Shown: piece after piece, positions 46,723-60,196 of the stretch
How positions within the stretch are numbered: the stretch's first letter is position 1
Layout: each line of letters begins with the position of its first letter
NCBI GenBank assembly: GCA_026874595.1
Contig: CM049310.1
Location: 67,534,056 to 67,598,055 of the forward strand
DNA: 64,000 nucleotides
Origin: Sipunculus nudus
Lineage: Eukaryota; Annelida; Sipuncula; Golfingiida; Sipunculidae
Direction: 5' to 3'
The notes under the pieces: model-generated
Databases searched by the model: none
Told to the model about the DNA's origin: nothing
Seen by the model: the letters and a program-made list of their open reading frames with translations, nothing else
Made by a program: the position numbers and the translations under genes

Positions 46723-46768
46723 GTTCCGATTATCATGAAGACAAGGAACTGATTTTTGGAGTTTCCAA
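46723..46768 (+). other. Exon-like segment of unknown gene
   Basis: CTGTCCTGTAG ends at 46722 and GTAACT follows 46768. One frame is open (SDYHEDKELIFGVSK). The surrounding 46614-46940 is not repetitive. I do not recognise the peptide and it could be chance. Confidence 0.2.
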
Positions 46769-47015
46769 GGTAACTACTCGTTTGATTGCTGGTGAGAGTT
46801 TGACGACACATGAAGCACATGAAGGCACCAGCACTCTCCACAGGACCATGGTCTACACACTACATACATGTCATCAGCTCCTTTGTGTTCATATTTGGAA
46901 ATATTTGTGTAGGGATTGGTCACCTGACAAGGACCAGAGTTAACATGTATCTGTCACATATATTTAGTTTATGTATGTTACAAGTCTCACTGCCGTTCAT
47001 AAGCACTTTTTATTT

Positions 47016-48058
47016 GTATCCCCAGACAAAGTCGGGGGATACTATGGTTTCAGCACGGTCTCGCTGACGCCGCAGAAAAATCTTGTGAGTGAGATAACTC
47101 AAAATATATTTCACATATCTTTATCAAACTTTACATGTGTATAGATGGATGTGAGAGGATGAAACCTTTATAAAATGGGGTCATGAACTGTAATATGATA
47201 GTGACCTTGACATTGGATAGGTCCATTATTACAGAAAATCACACAAATTCTTAAATATCTCAAGAAAGCTTGCATGGATTGGTCCAAATATCAATGGGAC
47301 TGAAGATCTTGGACAGCCTTGTGATGTCGCTACAGGCTTTAGGGTCATGAGATCAAATGTCATGGTCACAGGACCCACATCTTTAAAAATATTGTGCATG
47401 CATTTAAAGGCAAACTTTACATCCCAGACCTTCCATCTTGCTCATATAGCTCACCTGCCAAAAAAGGAAGATTCCTATCAATATTTGTGTCATAAGGTCA
47501 AAGGGTAAGGTCACAGGGGCCATCTGTCCAAAAATTTGTTTCCAGATGATAACTCCAGCTTGGATTGATTTATGGATTTCATACTTGACTTATATATGGC
47601 CCACCACAAAAGCAAGAACCCTGTTGATTTTGGGGTCCAAAGGTCAAGGTCACAGGACCCACATCTTTAAACAAATTGTGAATGTATTTTAAGCCAAACT
47701 TTTCATCCCAGACCTTCCCTCTTGCAAATATAGCTCACCTGCTAATAGCGGAAGATGCCTATAAACTTTGGGGTCACAAGGTCATAGGTCAGAGTCACAG
47801 GAGGCTCAGGAGCCATCTGCCTTCAAATCTGTGATAACAGAGGATTTTGGTTCACCCCATAACTTTTGAAGTACTGCACCTGTTTCCTTCAAATTTATCA
47901 CAACAATCTCCACCAAGATGTTGGACAAGTTCAAACGTGTGACCTTGGCCCTGGTAGCCTTGTAAAGTGTCAATATGTGCTTTAGAAGGAGGGTGCCTAT
48001 TTCAGAAAGGGGTATGTTTATATGTCTGGGGAGACAAGGAAAATCTCTGATTTCTAGT
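47016..48058 (+). mobile_element. Family E element
   Basis: The 5' hairpin is GTATCCCC (47016-47023) with GGGGATAC (47035-47042). Tandem units carry AGGTCAAGGTCACAGGACC and CTTCCATCTTGC near 47340-47430, 47490 and 47640-47720. The 3' end is CTGATTTCTAGT (CTAG 48054-48057). No ORF. Confidence 0.72.
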
Positions 48059-48059
48059 T

Positions 48060-50900
48060 ATAAATAATTTTATTGCTTCCACTGGAAGCAAATATTATTT
48101 CTTCGACATTATTTATTTTATATATATATGATTTTAGCTAGTCTTACTTTCAGCCATGCTGAGTTATATAGCTGTAGGTCCATTAGCAGGGCAGGCTAGC
48201 TGTAGAATTTCACACTTATCAGTGTTCAAGGTTGCCTTATTAAAACAGTTTCACTGTTATCAATCAAGTTTTGAAGAACATATGCCCAGCCTGTTCTTGC
48301 TTTTTGCAACCTTCCGTGTTAGCATGTTTAATAATTGGTGACATATGGCAAATATACAATGTGTATAAACACAATATGTGTAATCTTTTCTGTTGTTGAA
48401 TTTCTGTTTTTTATTACCAATGATATATTTTTGAGAACTATGTGTTGCAGTAGCAGTAATAATGATAAATGCTTTAAAACTGTGTTCAGCATTGTTCAGA
48501 TAATCAGGCTAAGCAGGCTAAACATATTTCCACGTATATGTAAATGGGATATTATAGAACTTTCTACAATATGTGTAAGATAACTGAAGGACTGTTGTTT
48601 GTGACCATTCCATTTTGAACACTTAATCAATAGGCTGTTGAGATTATTTGTAAATGATTGTTTATATTCATTTTTTTAAACAATAAAATACAACCATTAT
48701 ACAAACCATATTGTATTAATTATATGCAGACTGTTCTCTTGGTAATGACATTCTTAATTTGACTCTTAAGAAATTTGAATACTGCATTTACTGTTTAAGT
48801 TAAAGAAAATTATTAGGTAAAATCAGTTATTTTCTTGTTGCTGGTGCTACATTCTTGTTTTGCAAGATTCCATCACAGTGAACAAATAGGCCTTCACACA
48901 AGAGTTAGGGTTTGTCTCTGTCTTTCATGCAGTCTCAGATGGCTGTGATTATGACTCTCCGTTATTGTAGTTATTAGTATATTCTGACTGGGTTGTATGT
49001 GTGCACAAAATACATAAATAATATGTTCATGTGAGGTTCTGTTGGTCTGTATATATTATGGATGTTGGTGTCATGTTTTTCATGTGTACTGGTAATCTAA
49101 ATCTTGATCACCCACCAGATACATGAAAAGATGCAATATAGGAGAATGGTTTCATTAGTATTGTTTATAATGATCTTGTATTTAGAAAATGGTCTAATTT
49201 GCCTTCCTGCTACATGTGCTTAAAATGTACTCCCAAAAAAGTCACAATTAATTTATTTTTAGTTTTTCTTTTGTTTTAGTTTTGGGGCTTATTTCGATGA
49301 ATGCACAACATACTTGCCAAATTTTTTTTTTCCAAGAAGTTATATTTTCAGTAATCCAGATACTGTTACGTATAGCTTGCATCATACATTATACCAGATC
49401 AGTATGTCCTCATTGTTTAGAATGTAGCAAAGCATGATCTTCATTAATTTGTCTAATTACTTTCAACAAAAAACCCAGACAAATTAGATCTTGAAGAGAT
49501 TTTTGAGAGGAAGGTAGCAGTGTATACTTTGCAGATAAGGTGATTAGTTTAATTACAAAGGCATTGAATTATATTAAACATGAGACCATTCTGTTTTTAT
49601 TTTGATCTGAACAATAGATTATAACACATATTAAAACAGTAATTTTTTTAATTTTTTTTATAGTTTTATCGGAAAAGAAAATTTTTAATTGATAATTATG
49701 TTATTTTTGCATGATATAGGGCTCTATTTGGTGAATGAAATATGAAAAGTTGTTAGAGAAAAAGAAATTTCTTTCTTTAGACCAAGTTGTTGATAAAATT
49801 ATGTTGAGGAAGTTAAAGGTAGTTATAGGTGACTTAATGATATTAGTAAGTGGTCCCCTGGTATATATGGTAAAAGTATATTTGATGCAGTTTCATGAAC
49901 TGGTTCATGGAAGCTCTGGGTTGACTTGTAATATAATTTGAAAGAAATTAAGCATTTTCCTTTAAGATGGGGGTAATGATTTACTGGAGAAAAAAATTAC
50001 TGATATGTATCATGTATATTCTGCTTTGTGAGGTGTGTATCATTGTGAATATGTACAGGTATTTATTGGGGTATATTTTTTTCCATTGTGTCACGAACTG
50101 CTATGGGAGAGGGGAGTGTGAATCAATTCTGTGATAAACATTAACATAAGAATGTGACCTTTTTGAAGCAAAAGTGAACAGATGAACCTGCATAGGTATC
50201 CTGTTCAATGCATTTATAATTGAAACTGCTAGCATGTGATTCAGATAAAATGGTAAGTTAAGCTAACTTTATGATTGTAAAACTATTCAAGCTGACTTTC
50301 ACCTTTGAAGGAATTGCATTACTGGTAACCTAAATATACAAACATTCAGCATTACTGGTCACCAAAACATACAAACAGTCAGTCCAAGCTGTATAGGGTA
50401 ACCTTCTGTGGATGTATAAAAGTTGTCTCAAATCGTCTGGTGCAATATCCTTTCACAAGGGGCATTGGATAATGGTCTCTTATTCTCGGTTATATCATAA
50501 ATAATAAAATAATATGTAAGACATGTTATTTAATTATTCAGTTCATCGTTGTACAAAATCCAGTACAGTAGGAATTTTATTTTATGTACACTTCTGTAAG
50601 TTTACAAGAGTAGAACAAGATTATGTTATAATTATAATGTATCATTACTTTGTGACCTGTGATTATTCATGTACAAATATGGAAAGGTCATTTCAAAATT
50701 CAATATAATATTGTAAACTTCCACACAGAGTTATTATAGTTTAATTTATAATGTGCTTATATGATTTCTAGATTGTGTTTCTGCCATGACTTAAAATACT
50801 GATTTTAGCTCCGCTGATGTCACTCCTTCTAAGCTGTAGTGGCGGCTCTCTGTCTGTTTTATTCTGTCTGGTCACCAAATTCATGCATTGCAAATTCATC
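48060..50900. other. AT-rich region without recognised genes or repeats
   Basis: About 2.8 kb that matches none of the repeat families here. AATAAA occurs near 48682. ORFs of 60-80 codons lack composition or motifs of proteins. It could hold untranslated exon sequence, but nothing shows this. Confidence 0.4.
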
Positions 50901-50907
50901 TCATCTG

Positions 50908-51534
50908 TTCCATAAGTGCGTTGTGCATAACCGTAGTCCGCATGCGTAGTCCGTATGCGTAGTCCGTATCCGCAAAGTATGTTTCACGTACATATGCGTA
51001 GTCCGCACTCGGTGTTGATAAGTTCACGATGGCTGAAGATTGTCTTTCTTTGTAAGCCATTTCACTAATATTTGTTGTACATTTCCAAATATAAGCAACA
51101 AAATTGAGCTTGTGAAATTGTTTAAATATTTAAACTATATTAATATTTTCACAAGGAACTTAATTATTTAACACTGATGTTTACGGCTGAAGCATTTGAG
51201 AAACACGTGTATGTTAAAGAGAGGACAACTAAATTCAACCAAATGCCAACATGTTTGGTTTAAGAAACTTTCAATGACTGATATCAGAAATACCATTTAT
51301 TCCAGTGGAAATAGAGATTCTTCATACAGCACGACCTGAATGGGAAAACTATGTTAAACCTGAAATTGACAAGGCGATTGGTATGCGTAGTGCGCAAAAA
51401 TCGCTTCCGACAGCGTGCAGATACGGACTACGCATACGGACTACGCATGCAGATGAATGGAAACGGCCAAGTTAAAAAAAAAGTCTACAAAGTGATTTTT
51501 GCGGACTACGCATACGGACTAAGCACTTATGGAA
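50908..51534. mobile_element. 627-bp MITE with CGTAGTCCG subterminal repeats
   Basis: Ends TTCCATAAGTGC and its inverse GCACTTATGGAA. GCGTAGTCCGTATG-type motifs occur about five times inside the left end and inverted (CATACGGACTACGC) four times in the right half. An internal TGAATGGAAACGGCCAAG lies at about 51454-51472. The 65-codon ORF at 51351 is within it and not supported. Confidence 0.72.
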
Positions 51535-51539
51535 AAGCC

Positions 51540-52045
51540 CCTTTATAGCGATGAACTAATCTCTGATTAGACATGCACAAATTTAAGCCTTTGTTCTTAA
51601 GGATTTCCGGTTCAACATGAAATTTGATAGATAAGGTTCAACCACCAAACCCTATACCTCCTTCCTCAAGAACTTTAACGTATGTCCTTTTAAATTGAAA
51701 CTGCTTAGTCCTGATTTTCTAGGAAGTTCTCAGAAGTCATAAAAAAAGTCATGAAATTATATTTTTGGCAGTCAGATGTGTCTCATCCAGGTGTTCTACA
51801 CTTCGGTAAATTTGTAATGATTAAATGAAACGCATAACCCTCAGTTCGCTATAAAATGGCACCTGGACATCTCGGTGGTTTGCGGTTCTTTTACCGGTCA
51901 GTGTTTAATCTGATAGAGTGTGGCACGTCCCTTTTCCTAAAGATTATGGAGTTAACTGTAATGCCGGGGAAACCTGTCCGGAATGATAAATATGCCAGGA
52001 CATTGCTCGTTTAATACAGTACGGTATAAAACCCAGTTTAAAACA
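51540..52045. other. Spacer without recognised features
   Basis: No gene or repeat supported. Confidence 0.35.
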
Positions 52046-52051
52046 TAAAAT

Positions 52052-53620
52052 GTATACCCAGACAAAGTCAGGGGACACTATGGTTTAAATGACGGTGCCG
52101 CCACCGCTGCCACACATAAATCTTGTCTGCACGATAACTAAAAAAATATTACACGAATCTTTACCAAACTTGACATGTGCATAGATTATGGATAAGAGGA
52201 CGAAGCTTTATTAAAATGGGGTCATGACCTTTAGTAGGAGAGTGACCTTGATCTTTAATTAGTCCATTTTTGGGGGGAACCTTCGCAAATTCTTAAATAT
52301 CTCAAGAAATCTTCAATGGATTGATCCAATAATCATGTTGACTTAAGATATTGGATATCATTGTCATGTACCAGAAACTGGTGGCACCACCTATTATCCT
52401 TTTTTCTTGTTTTGGCGCCTTTTAATATCCCCGTCATTCCCACTTGACAGTACTGTGAGCATTCAAATTAAAAAACTAATTGACAGATTTCATTCATATT
52501 ATGCATATTGTTAAAGTCCTCATTCACACGGCAAATCTGACCAGACGGACCGCAACTAAAAAATTCAGTGATGTATCCTCAGAGGCAGAAATGAAGATGT
52601 TATAGGTGCGGTAAAGGTGCTCTATTATTCTTAATCCATAAAGTATATAAAATGTGTACATTAACAAACATAATTATAGTATCAACGCATAATAAAAACT
52701 AAACAAAATATCTGGAATGCCCTGTAACTGAAAGAAAATACTTAACTGAAGTTTGGTATAAGGTGAAGATTCCAAAATTTTCATGGTAACACAGGTAAGT
52801 TCAATGAAAGTCCATCTTCAGGCGTAAACGAAAGTTCAATACGACTTATAATAATCCAATCCATATAACAAGTGAAAAGTCCGCATGTTCACTGTGGGGG
52901 AGGAACAGACGTTTCCACAGCTACCGGGTCCCTGATTGATAATTTAAGTTTGGCGGGCCAGCCTTTTTATATAGTATCGTGAAGGGCGAGTTCTGTGCTG
53001 TTGTCTGTTATGTTGAGTCCGTGTGGTTTCCATTGTCCCGACTACAGAACTCAATTGTGTGTCTTCGCTTGATCCCAACAAGAACAAACCGGGTTCGCGA
53101 CGACGTCCAAACAAAAGGGGGCGATCCGTAAGGGGGACATCGTGTCGGGTGCGGCTTCAAAGGTCCACAACAATATATAGAGATGGGTTATGGGATGAGG
53201 TAAATTTAAATTGGGGTCATAACCTTTACTGAGTGACCTTGACCTTATATATTTCAATATTTGCTAAAAATCACACATCTTAAATACCTCAATAAGGGAT
53301 GCATGAATATGTCCAAAAATAAAATCGACCGAAGATAGCTTTGTCATCTGCCGGAGACAGGTGGCGCCACCTTTTGTCCTTTTCCTGTTTTTTTTTTTTT
53401 TTTTTTTGCGCCTTTTAATACCTCCACCATTGTCACTCGACAGTATTGTGAGCATTTACAAGTCAAAATTTAATGGACAGATTTCTTTTAAATTATGCAT
53501 TTACATAGATATGGATTTTGGGATAAGGTATATGTAAATTGGGGTCATGACAATTCCACTGAGAGTGGCCTTGACCTTGAATATTTCCATATTCGGAGAA
53601 AATTATCGTTTCTCAAGTGC
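52052..53620 (+). mobile_element. Family E element interrupted by a solo LTR
   Basis: It starts GTATACCCAGACAAAGTC with GGGGACAC, a decayed E hairpin, then E text (TGGGGTCATGACC). Two units share GCGCCTTTTAATA and GACAGTACTGTGAGCATT-type sequence (52420 and 53410). The first unit is split by 52509-53172. A T-run of about 19 lies at 53388-53407. Confidence 0.65.
52509..53172 (+). mobile_element. Solo LTR, 664 bp, with ATAT target duplication
   Basis: It starts TGTTAAAGTCC and ends GGTCCACAACA, so the ends are TGTT/AACA. ATAT flanks both sides (52505-52508, 53173-53176). The sister unit at 53490-53515 (AAATTATGCATTTACATAGA) shows the site without insert. It includes TATATAG near 52968 and a GC-rich 3' part. 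Confidence 0.7.
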
Positions 53621-53624
53621 AAAA

Positions 53625-54395
53625 ATGTATCTATCTGAAAATCAAAATTAAAGATGTCAGATGAAAGCGGTACTTGGTAAAACCCGGACTCGGACCCCAG
53701 ACTCGGACTCCACAGTAATATAATTGCCGGACCCCGAACCCTTGCCCTGCTTACCCTAATCATTTGGTAGGTCTGATTGCCATGGGTGTCTTTGTAAAAC
53801 AATGATCATACGTATTAGTATTCTGGTGCCTTAGAGCTGAGGATTACTTATATATATTTTGGAATAAACTGTGTAGAGAAAATAAAGTAAAATAAAAAAT
53901 AAAGGATTTTCTGTAGAAAATACCATTTATATTCCTCAGGTGGAGCCTCAGGTTAACAAAGAAAGGGAATTAAATTTATGGTGTACTTGTTTAATGCCAG
54001 ACTGCCTGTACAATATGGTCAGACGCATGTGACCAGTACATATAGAACGTTTTTTTTAACTTGCATGAATTAACAGGTTTACAGGAGTAAGCAAAAAGGT
54101 TCCAAGGCAATATTTTGGCAGGTACATATTTATTTCAAAGAGAAGAAACTATGTTTCGTGTTGATTCAACATGCTTTTTATGTGAGTTCCCTAACAGTGG
54201 TTTTGTTCCCATGTGATGGCCAGTAGTGTGTTCATTTTTATTTTTAAAGAATTAAAATGTGGTTGTACTTTCATTTGATAAACTATTCTAGGATATTATT
54301 GCATTTTTAAATTTAAGATTTAAGGTATTCAGATTTGTTTAAATTATTATTTATTTTATTGTTTATATATTTCAATCATATGGTTAATTAAATAA
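53625..54395. other. Spacer with a MITE fragment
   Basis: 54060-54190 matches the 14680-14760 MITE (AGGCAATATTTTGGCAGGTA, TCAACATGCTTT). Otherwise AT-rich with nothing recognised. Confidence 0.45.
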
Positions 54396-54399
54396 TAGT

Positions 54400-54660
54400 G
54401 TTGGTAACCTTGGTTTTCAAGGTCAAATCTGCGAATATTCAGATAACCCCATAACTTTAGAAGTACTGCATCTATCTCCTTCAAATTTGACCTACACTAA
54501 ATTTCCACCAATATCTCCGATTTGTTTGAAGACTGGTGACCTTCAGCTTAGCCTTCAAGGTCTAATCTGCGAATACATAGGATTTATGTTTACCCCCTAA
54601 CTTTTGAAGTACTGTTTCTGTTTCCTTCAACCTTGACACAACATATATTTCCACCAATAT
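54400..54660 (+). repeat. Family E-like fragment
   Basis: Two ~125-bp units share TTCAAGGTCAAATCTGCGAA-like text, ACTTTAGAAGTACTGC and TTTCCACCAATATCTC. Confidence 0.55.
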
Positions 54661-54663
54661 CTC

Positions 54664-56070
54664 TGACCTTTTGGCGAACCTGTTAGCTTATGCGATGGTG
54701 AGTCGTCGTCCGTCCGCCATCTTCCGTCCACCGTCGTCCGTACGTTAACCCATGCCATCTCAAAAACCGTTGGAGCTAACAACACCAAATTTTATGGAAG
54801 AATCATTCACCCGTCAAACTTTGTCGGATTTAAACAGAGATGATCCAAGGAACTATCTCTCTTAAGTTTGTTCGAATGGTTCCAGTTCGATGATTTTTGG
54901 CCGAGTTACAGGAAGCTGAACTTGGTCGTTTGGCCAAAAAAGCCTAATATAATTACAATCTCAGAAACGGCTGGAGCTATCATCACCAAATTTTTATAAA
55001 GCTTGGTCACATGAGTCACTTGAAATAGAGGTATTTGTGGCGCCACCTGCACCGACCTTTTTTGTACGTCGGTCATCAGTTCATTAACACATTTTTCTCA
55101 GGAATAACAGGAGCTAGCATTCCTAAAATTTATGCAAAAATCTTTCACATATCAAACGTTTTCGGACTAAGCGTTTTGTGGCGTCACCTGCATTACCTTA
55201 CATTTCGTGGAGAAAAGGCTAAAAACCCTTTTGGTTTGATACATTTTGGCCGAGTTACAGGAATTTGAACTTTAGTCATATGGCCAAGTAAGCATACTAA
55301 CATAATCTCAGATATGACAGGAGCTAGCATCACCAAGATTTGTGCAAATGTTGGCCACATGACTCATATTTGAAATTGCAGTTTTTGTGGCGCCACCTAC
55401 ATCAACCAGTTTTTACAGGCAAAAACCTCATGATTTTAGCCTCTTTCAGCTTAAAAAATGTTTTACGATAGAACTGTCAAGACGACAGCTATCGTTTAAT
55501 TTTTCACAAGAATTATCTTAGGTTAGGGTTCTTTCAATGGTATAAGAATAGGTAATGTTCATTGATTTTTGGAATAGTCAAAGAAAGCTGATCTTGTGAA
55601 AGATGGTCTTGTGCCTATTTCAAACTGAGGGCTGCAATAGTCTTCTTCTGCAAAACTGTTGTTTCAACTTCTGTAACATTGCACAAAAAATTGATTCTTA
55701 GGAGGCCATTGTTCAAGTTTACTTAAATGATTTATGGCAGAATTATTGGACCTTTAAAAATGAAAGGACTGCATCTTTTATTATTTCAAACATTTTGATA
55801 AAAAAAAAATCGTATGAATATGTCAGCTTGAAAAAAGCATTGTAGCAAAATTCTTTCAGCATGTATAAACAGATTTACCAACAGGCCGATATTGTGTCTG
55901 TAACTATAAATAGCTTGGCAGACTGCCAACTATTTTAGATTTGGCAAAAGGTAAAAGGTCAGTCTGTATCTATTTATAGCGTAGACAGACTGCCAACTGT
56001 ATCAGATTAGGCAACAGGTCAAGAGTTCAGTAAGTGCAGCCAGGTACAGATCAAGAGTTCACTCAGTGAT
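54664..56070 (+). mobile_element. Family C element
   Basis: It starts GCGAACCTGTTAGCTTATGC then CGTCGTCCGTCC. Internal lines parallel 38700-40020 and 23860-24660 in order, including TGTGGCGCCACCTGCAC and TGTGGCGCCACCTACAT. The typical AGGCCT terminus is absent; the end is near 56070. Confidence 0.65.
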
Positions 56071-56196
56071 AACAGATTGTGTAGAAATACCGACTCCGAC
56101 TTAGTTGAAAATGAATAGGAAAATCGCGTGATCAACAAATAGTCTTCTATTATCGTTCACGCCGACGATCACTTGCGCGGGCCCCCATACTTCATT

Positions 56197-58307
56197 TGTC
56201 CCCCGCAGTCGCCGAAGGGGCCATGGGCGGGGGACATATACTAATGGTGATCGTCCGTCCGTAACATATATATGATGTTAACGCAATAACGTAAAAAAAT
56301 AACACAACATACACCATGGAAGCAACTCATGAAATGCTTGGGTAAGTTCGAATTTTGAAGACCTTGATCCATTTTCAAGGTCGCAGGCGATCATGCTTAA
56401 ATGAGGTTAACGCAATAACTTGAAAACAATTTGAGACACAGTCACCAAACTTACAGCATTGATAAACCTCGCGGAGGGCTAGGTCCAGTACGAATATGGA
56501 TAGCCTTGACACATATTTAGCTCAGCTGACTATAAGTCAACTGAGCTATAGCGATGGTCCGTCGGCTGTCCGTCTGTCCGTCTTTTAAACTCGGACGTTT
56601 TAAAACCGTTGGACCTACGAATACGTAATTAGGTAAACAATTAAATGTCCCCTAAATCTCCTACCTTACCGAAAATTGGGTCACTACGACTTCGTTCCTT
56701 CGAGATATTAAGGAAAACCCTAAATTTTCCATTAGAAACCCATTGTCACACTTTAAGATTGCCCTATATCAAAACTAGGCTACTTATTTTTTTGTATCAT
56801 TTTTAAATATATTTGTACATACCAGAAATTAAGTAAGTATTGTGTAATTTGCCCGAAGTTATGGGCCCTGTATAAAATCGGGAAAGATATTTACTCCCTT
56901 AACATGAGAAATGTTGAAACTAGACTTTTTCAGAGATATAACTTTATATAATCAAGATTCAATTATATACCCAAAATTAGATCTTAATTTTGCATAATTA
57001 TTAGCATACATATAAAATCAAAACCTTATGTTTTGCCCAACTTTGGCCATGGCACTTTTTTCTGTAAGCACTGTTTATTTAATTTCTAAATTTTTGATTG
57101 GAAAGGAATTTGCAAAAAACAAGTACTCATTATGGTGTCAATATATTTGACTAATGACTCATGGCTGTATCAGTTGTCACATGATACCATGTTAATAATC
57201 AAATTTATATTATTGTTCCCTATATTTAGTTGAAAAATTAAACATGCCCATCTCCAGTTAACTTCTTGTATCATTTATTGGGTATTTTTTTTACATGTAT
57301 TAGTTTCATATTACTTATCATTTTTTTCTGATACATGAATTAAAAAATACATGTATTCAAATGTGATAAAAAACAGATCTTAGACAAGTTCTCTTTATGA
57401 TGTCTTTAATGTTAATAATTGTCATAAGACTCTTGCTATGTTTCTTGTGTAGATTGATGTGAAGTATTCAAAAGTGAATATAATAGTTTTATTTTTTAAA
57501 TATAAATAAAAGCCATAAACCAGGTACCTATGATCATTATTTAAATTTGTGAAATTTGTATATCCTGGATTCTCAACAATTCTGAAACTGAATAAATACT
57601 CATGAGATACAATTTACATGATAAAACTGACAAAATGGTGTATACTTGCAGCATCAGGCCAAGGCAAAACTTGTGTGACAAGAGCACTCCATGTCCAAAT
57701 GTAAACAATATAAATGACATCAATCCCAGGATTTAATCCAAATCTTACATAACTTGAGTTAAACACAATCATCTCATAATACAGCTTATAATAGCAGACA
57801 AAACTAGCATTTGTCTACCCCCTCTTCCAAATCAAATTTTTGATCATATATAACAGCTGAGCGCCGTGACCCATGGTTCCTTTGTTCAAGGTCACAGAGC
57901 CGATAATGCTAAAAGTATGTTAACGCAATAACTTGCAAAAGAATTTGAAGCACATTCACTAAACTTGCATCATTAGTACACCTCATGAAGGCCAAGGCCG
58001 AGTTGGAATATGGATGACCGAGACACATTTTCATGATCACAGAGGTGATCATGCCGAAATGATGTTTACACAATAACTTGAAAAGAATTTGAGCACAGTC
58101 ACCTAATTTACAGTGATGATTCAAGCCATGATGGGCTAGGTCGAGTTGGAATATATATTACCTTGATGTATTTTTCAAGGGCACAGGGGCGATCTTGCTT
58201 TAATGATGTTAAGGAAAAGTGTCTAGAAAAGACTGAGGCACAATCTCACCAAACTCGCAGCATTTACACACATTCTAAAGTAACTTCAGGTGGGGGACAT
58301 ACCAGAT
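56197..58307 (+). mobile_element. Family F element interrupted by family A copy 4
   Basis: The 5' hairpin is TGTCCCCCGC (56197-56206) with GCGGGGGACA (56227-56236), then CGTCCGTCCG. Units of about 150 bp contain AACGCAATAACTTGAAAA and ATTTTCAAGGTC (56280, 56400, 57910, 58070, 58200). The end is near GTGGGGGACATACC (58294-58307). Family A sits inside one unit, within its T-run. Confidence 0.68.
56518..57884 (+). mobile_element. Family A element, copy 4, internally deleted
   Basis: Ends match (TTAGCTCAGCTGACTATAAG; CAGCTGAGCGCCGTGACCC then ATGGTTCCTTTGTT). Internal text follows copies 1 and 2 with a large deletion (AAAGCCATAAACCAGGTACC retained near 57500). Confidence 0.72.
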
Positions 58308-58427
58308 CTGTACGAGAGATCAACCTTTTTCTTATTCTTGACAGCGTCCAAGCAACTTGATGCCCCCGTTCTCAGTATATTAATAAAACTTAAATATCTT
58401 GCATTTACGGGGAGCATGCGTTAATTT

Positions 58428-59888
58428 TTAGCTGAGCTGACCATGGGTCTCCTTGCATTCCAAAAAGTAGGTCACTGTGACCTATATTTTCGAGTTATGC
58501 GCGTTATAGTGTGTTTCGAGGACTACATTTTCTTTGTTTTACACATTTCTTTAATGTATTTTTGTACTCGAAATTTCGGCTGGCCAGGTGTTAACAAATC
58601 GTAACCAATGGATCTAGAAACTTTTAAATGAAAACCCGTGGAGGACCTTAAAAAATCTCCTTTGGAACCTGAAATAAGGTCATGGTGAATTATATATTTT
58701 GCGAACTACGGGCAAAAAAGATGATTTTGAGCACCTAGTGAGTCAGACAGTGCACAAACTGTTAGTGATGGACCTAGAAAAGTCTAACTGAAAACCTACG
58801 TAAGTCCATAAAAGTCTTATTGGAAACCAGAAATTAGGTCACTGTGAAGTATATCCTCTTAGCTATGGGCCTCGTAAGTATCCCCAGAAAAATTAAAAAT
58901 ATGATACAAAAGCTACAGTATCTGAATAACTAATGTATTGAATGCCGTGATTCTTTCAATGCATATTGATCAAATAGTGTTTCATCTTTCCTGAAGACTG
59001 GTGGCGCCACCTATATTTTTTTTTTTTTAATTTTTACGTATTTTTTCTCTAATTTTTATACCTTCAAATGAAACAGTCTGGACGTTAATAGGGTAAAAAC
59101 CGTAACCATTAGACCTAGAAACTTCTCACTGTATATTCAGGGAGATCTTCGGCAAATCTCCTGGGAAACTTAAAATTAGGTAGGAGTGGCCTATATTTTT
59201 ACGAACTACGGGCCACAGAGCTGAGTTTTAGCACCCAGTGAGTCAAACGGTGCACAAATTGTAACTACTGGACCTAGAAGCTTCTTTCTGAACACCAAAC
59301 TTCTTTCATGGCACTAAATATTGCTGTTTGACCAAGAACCTTCTAATATGACATTCAGGGAGGTCCTTGGCAAGTCTCCTTTGAATCCTGAAATTAGGTC
59401 ATTGTGACATATACTCTTAGCTAAGAGCAGGAAACCTAATTTTGAGCACCCAGAGAATCAGACAGGTCACTAATCTTGACTGTTGGCTCTAGAAATGTCT
59501 TTCTAGCTGTAAAGGGAGGTCATTGTAATGTCTCCTTTGCAGGCAAAATAAGGTCACTGTGACCTATATTCTGTGAGCCGTGTGAACAACATGATTTGGG
59601 AACCCTGTAAGTCAGATGGCCACAAGTCATGGCAGTTTGACGTTGAAACTTCTAACTTAGCATCTAGTGAGTGTCTAGTAAATTATTCTTCCTGTTACCT
59701 ATTTTCTCAGGGATACTGGGGCAAAAAACATGATTTTGAGCACTCTGGAAGTCATTCTACCCATACATCCATTGTTCAAGATTCCTAAACAAATATTTTT
59801 ACCAGATCATAACATAAATAATTAATATATGCATCACCTGTATACATGTCATATTCAGCTGTGCGTCATGACCCATGGGTCACTTGTT
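58428..59888 (+). mobile_element. Family H element
   Basis: It begins TTTTTAGCTGAGCTGACC. Three to four diverged units carry GACCTAGAAACTTCT and GAAATTAGGTCACTGTGA. A CTGGTGGCGCCACCTA box is at about 58998. It ends CAGCTGTGCGTCATGACCC then ATGGGTCACTTGTT (59888). Confidence 0.7.
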
Positions 59889-59889
59889 T

Positions 59890-60195
59890 TTTTAGCGCTC
59901 TATAGATCCTGCGAAGTCCATAGATTCCATAGATCCCCCCTGACATACATATTAGTTTCTTCTCAGTGATCAATAATGCTAAATGCCCAAATCTACATTT
60001 TTAAAGAAACTGTGAACAGAATCGATTATCCAGTTGCCAGGAATGTTACTTAAATTTTGTGAACTTTCACGGCAACTATTCAGAAATGAGTAAAATTTCA
60101 TACAAAAGCTATATCTCTATAATTCACACATGGGTTGAAATGAAAGATGCAATACATACTGGTGAAATGAGACTAGTGGCGCCACGTTTATTAAT
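59890..60195. other. Spacer
   Basis: ATAGATCC/CATAGATTCCATAGATC text is repetitive at 59900-59938. Near 60174 lies AGTGGCGCCACG, the core of the shared palindrome. Nothing coding. Confidence 0.35.
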
Positions 60196-60196
60196 A

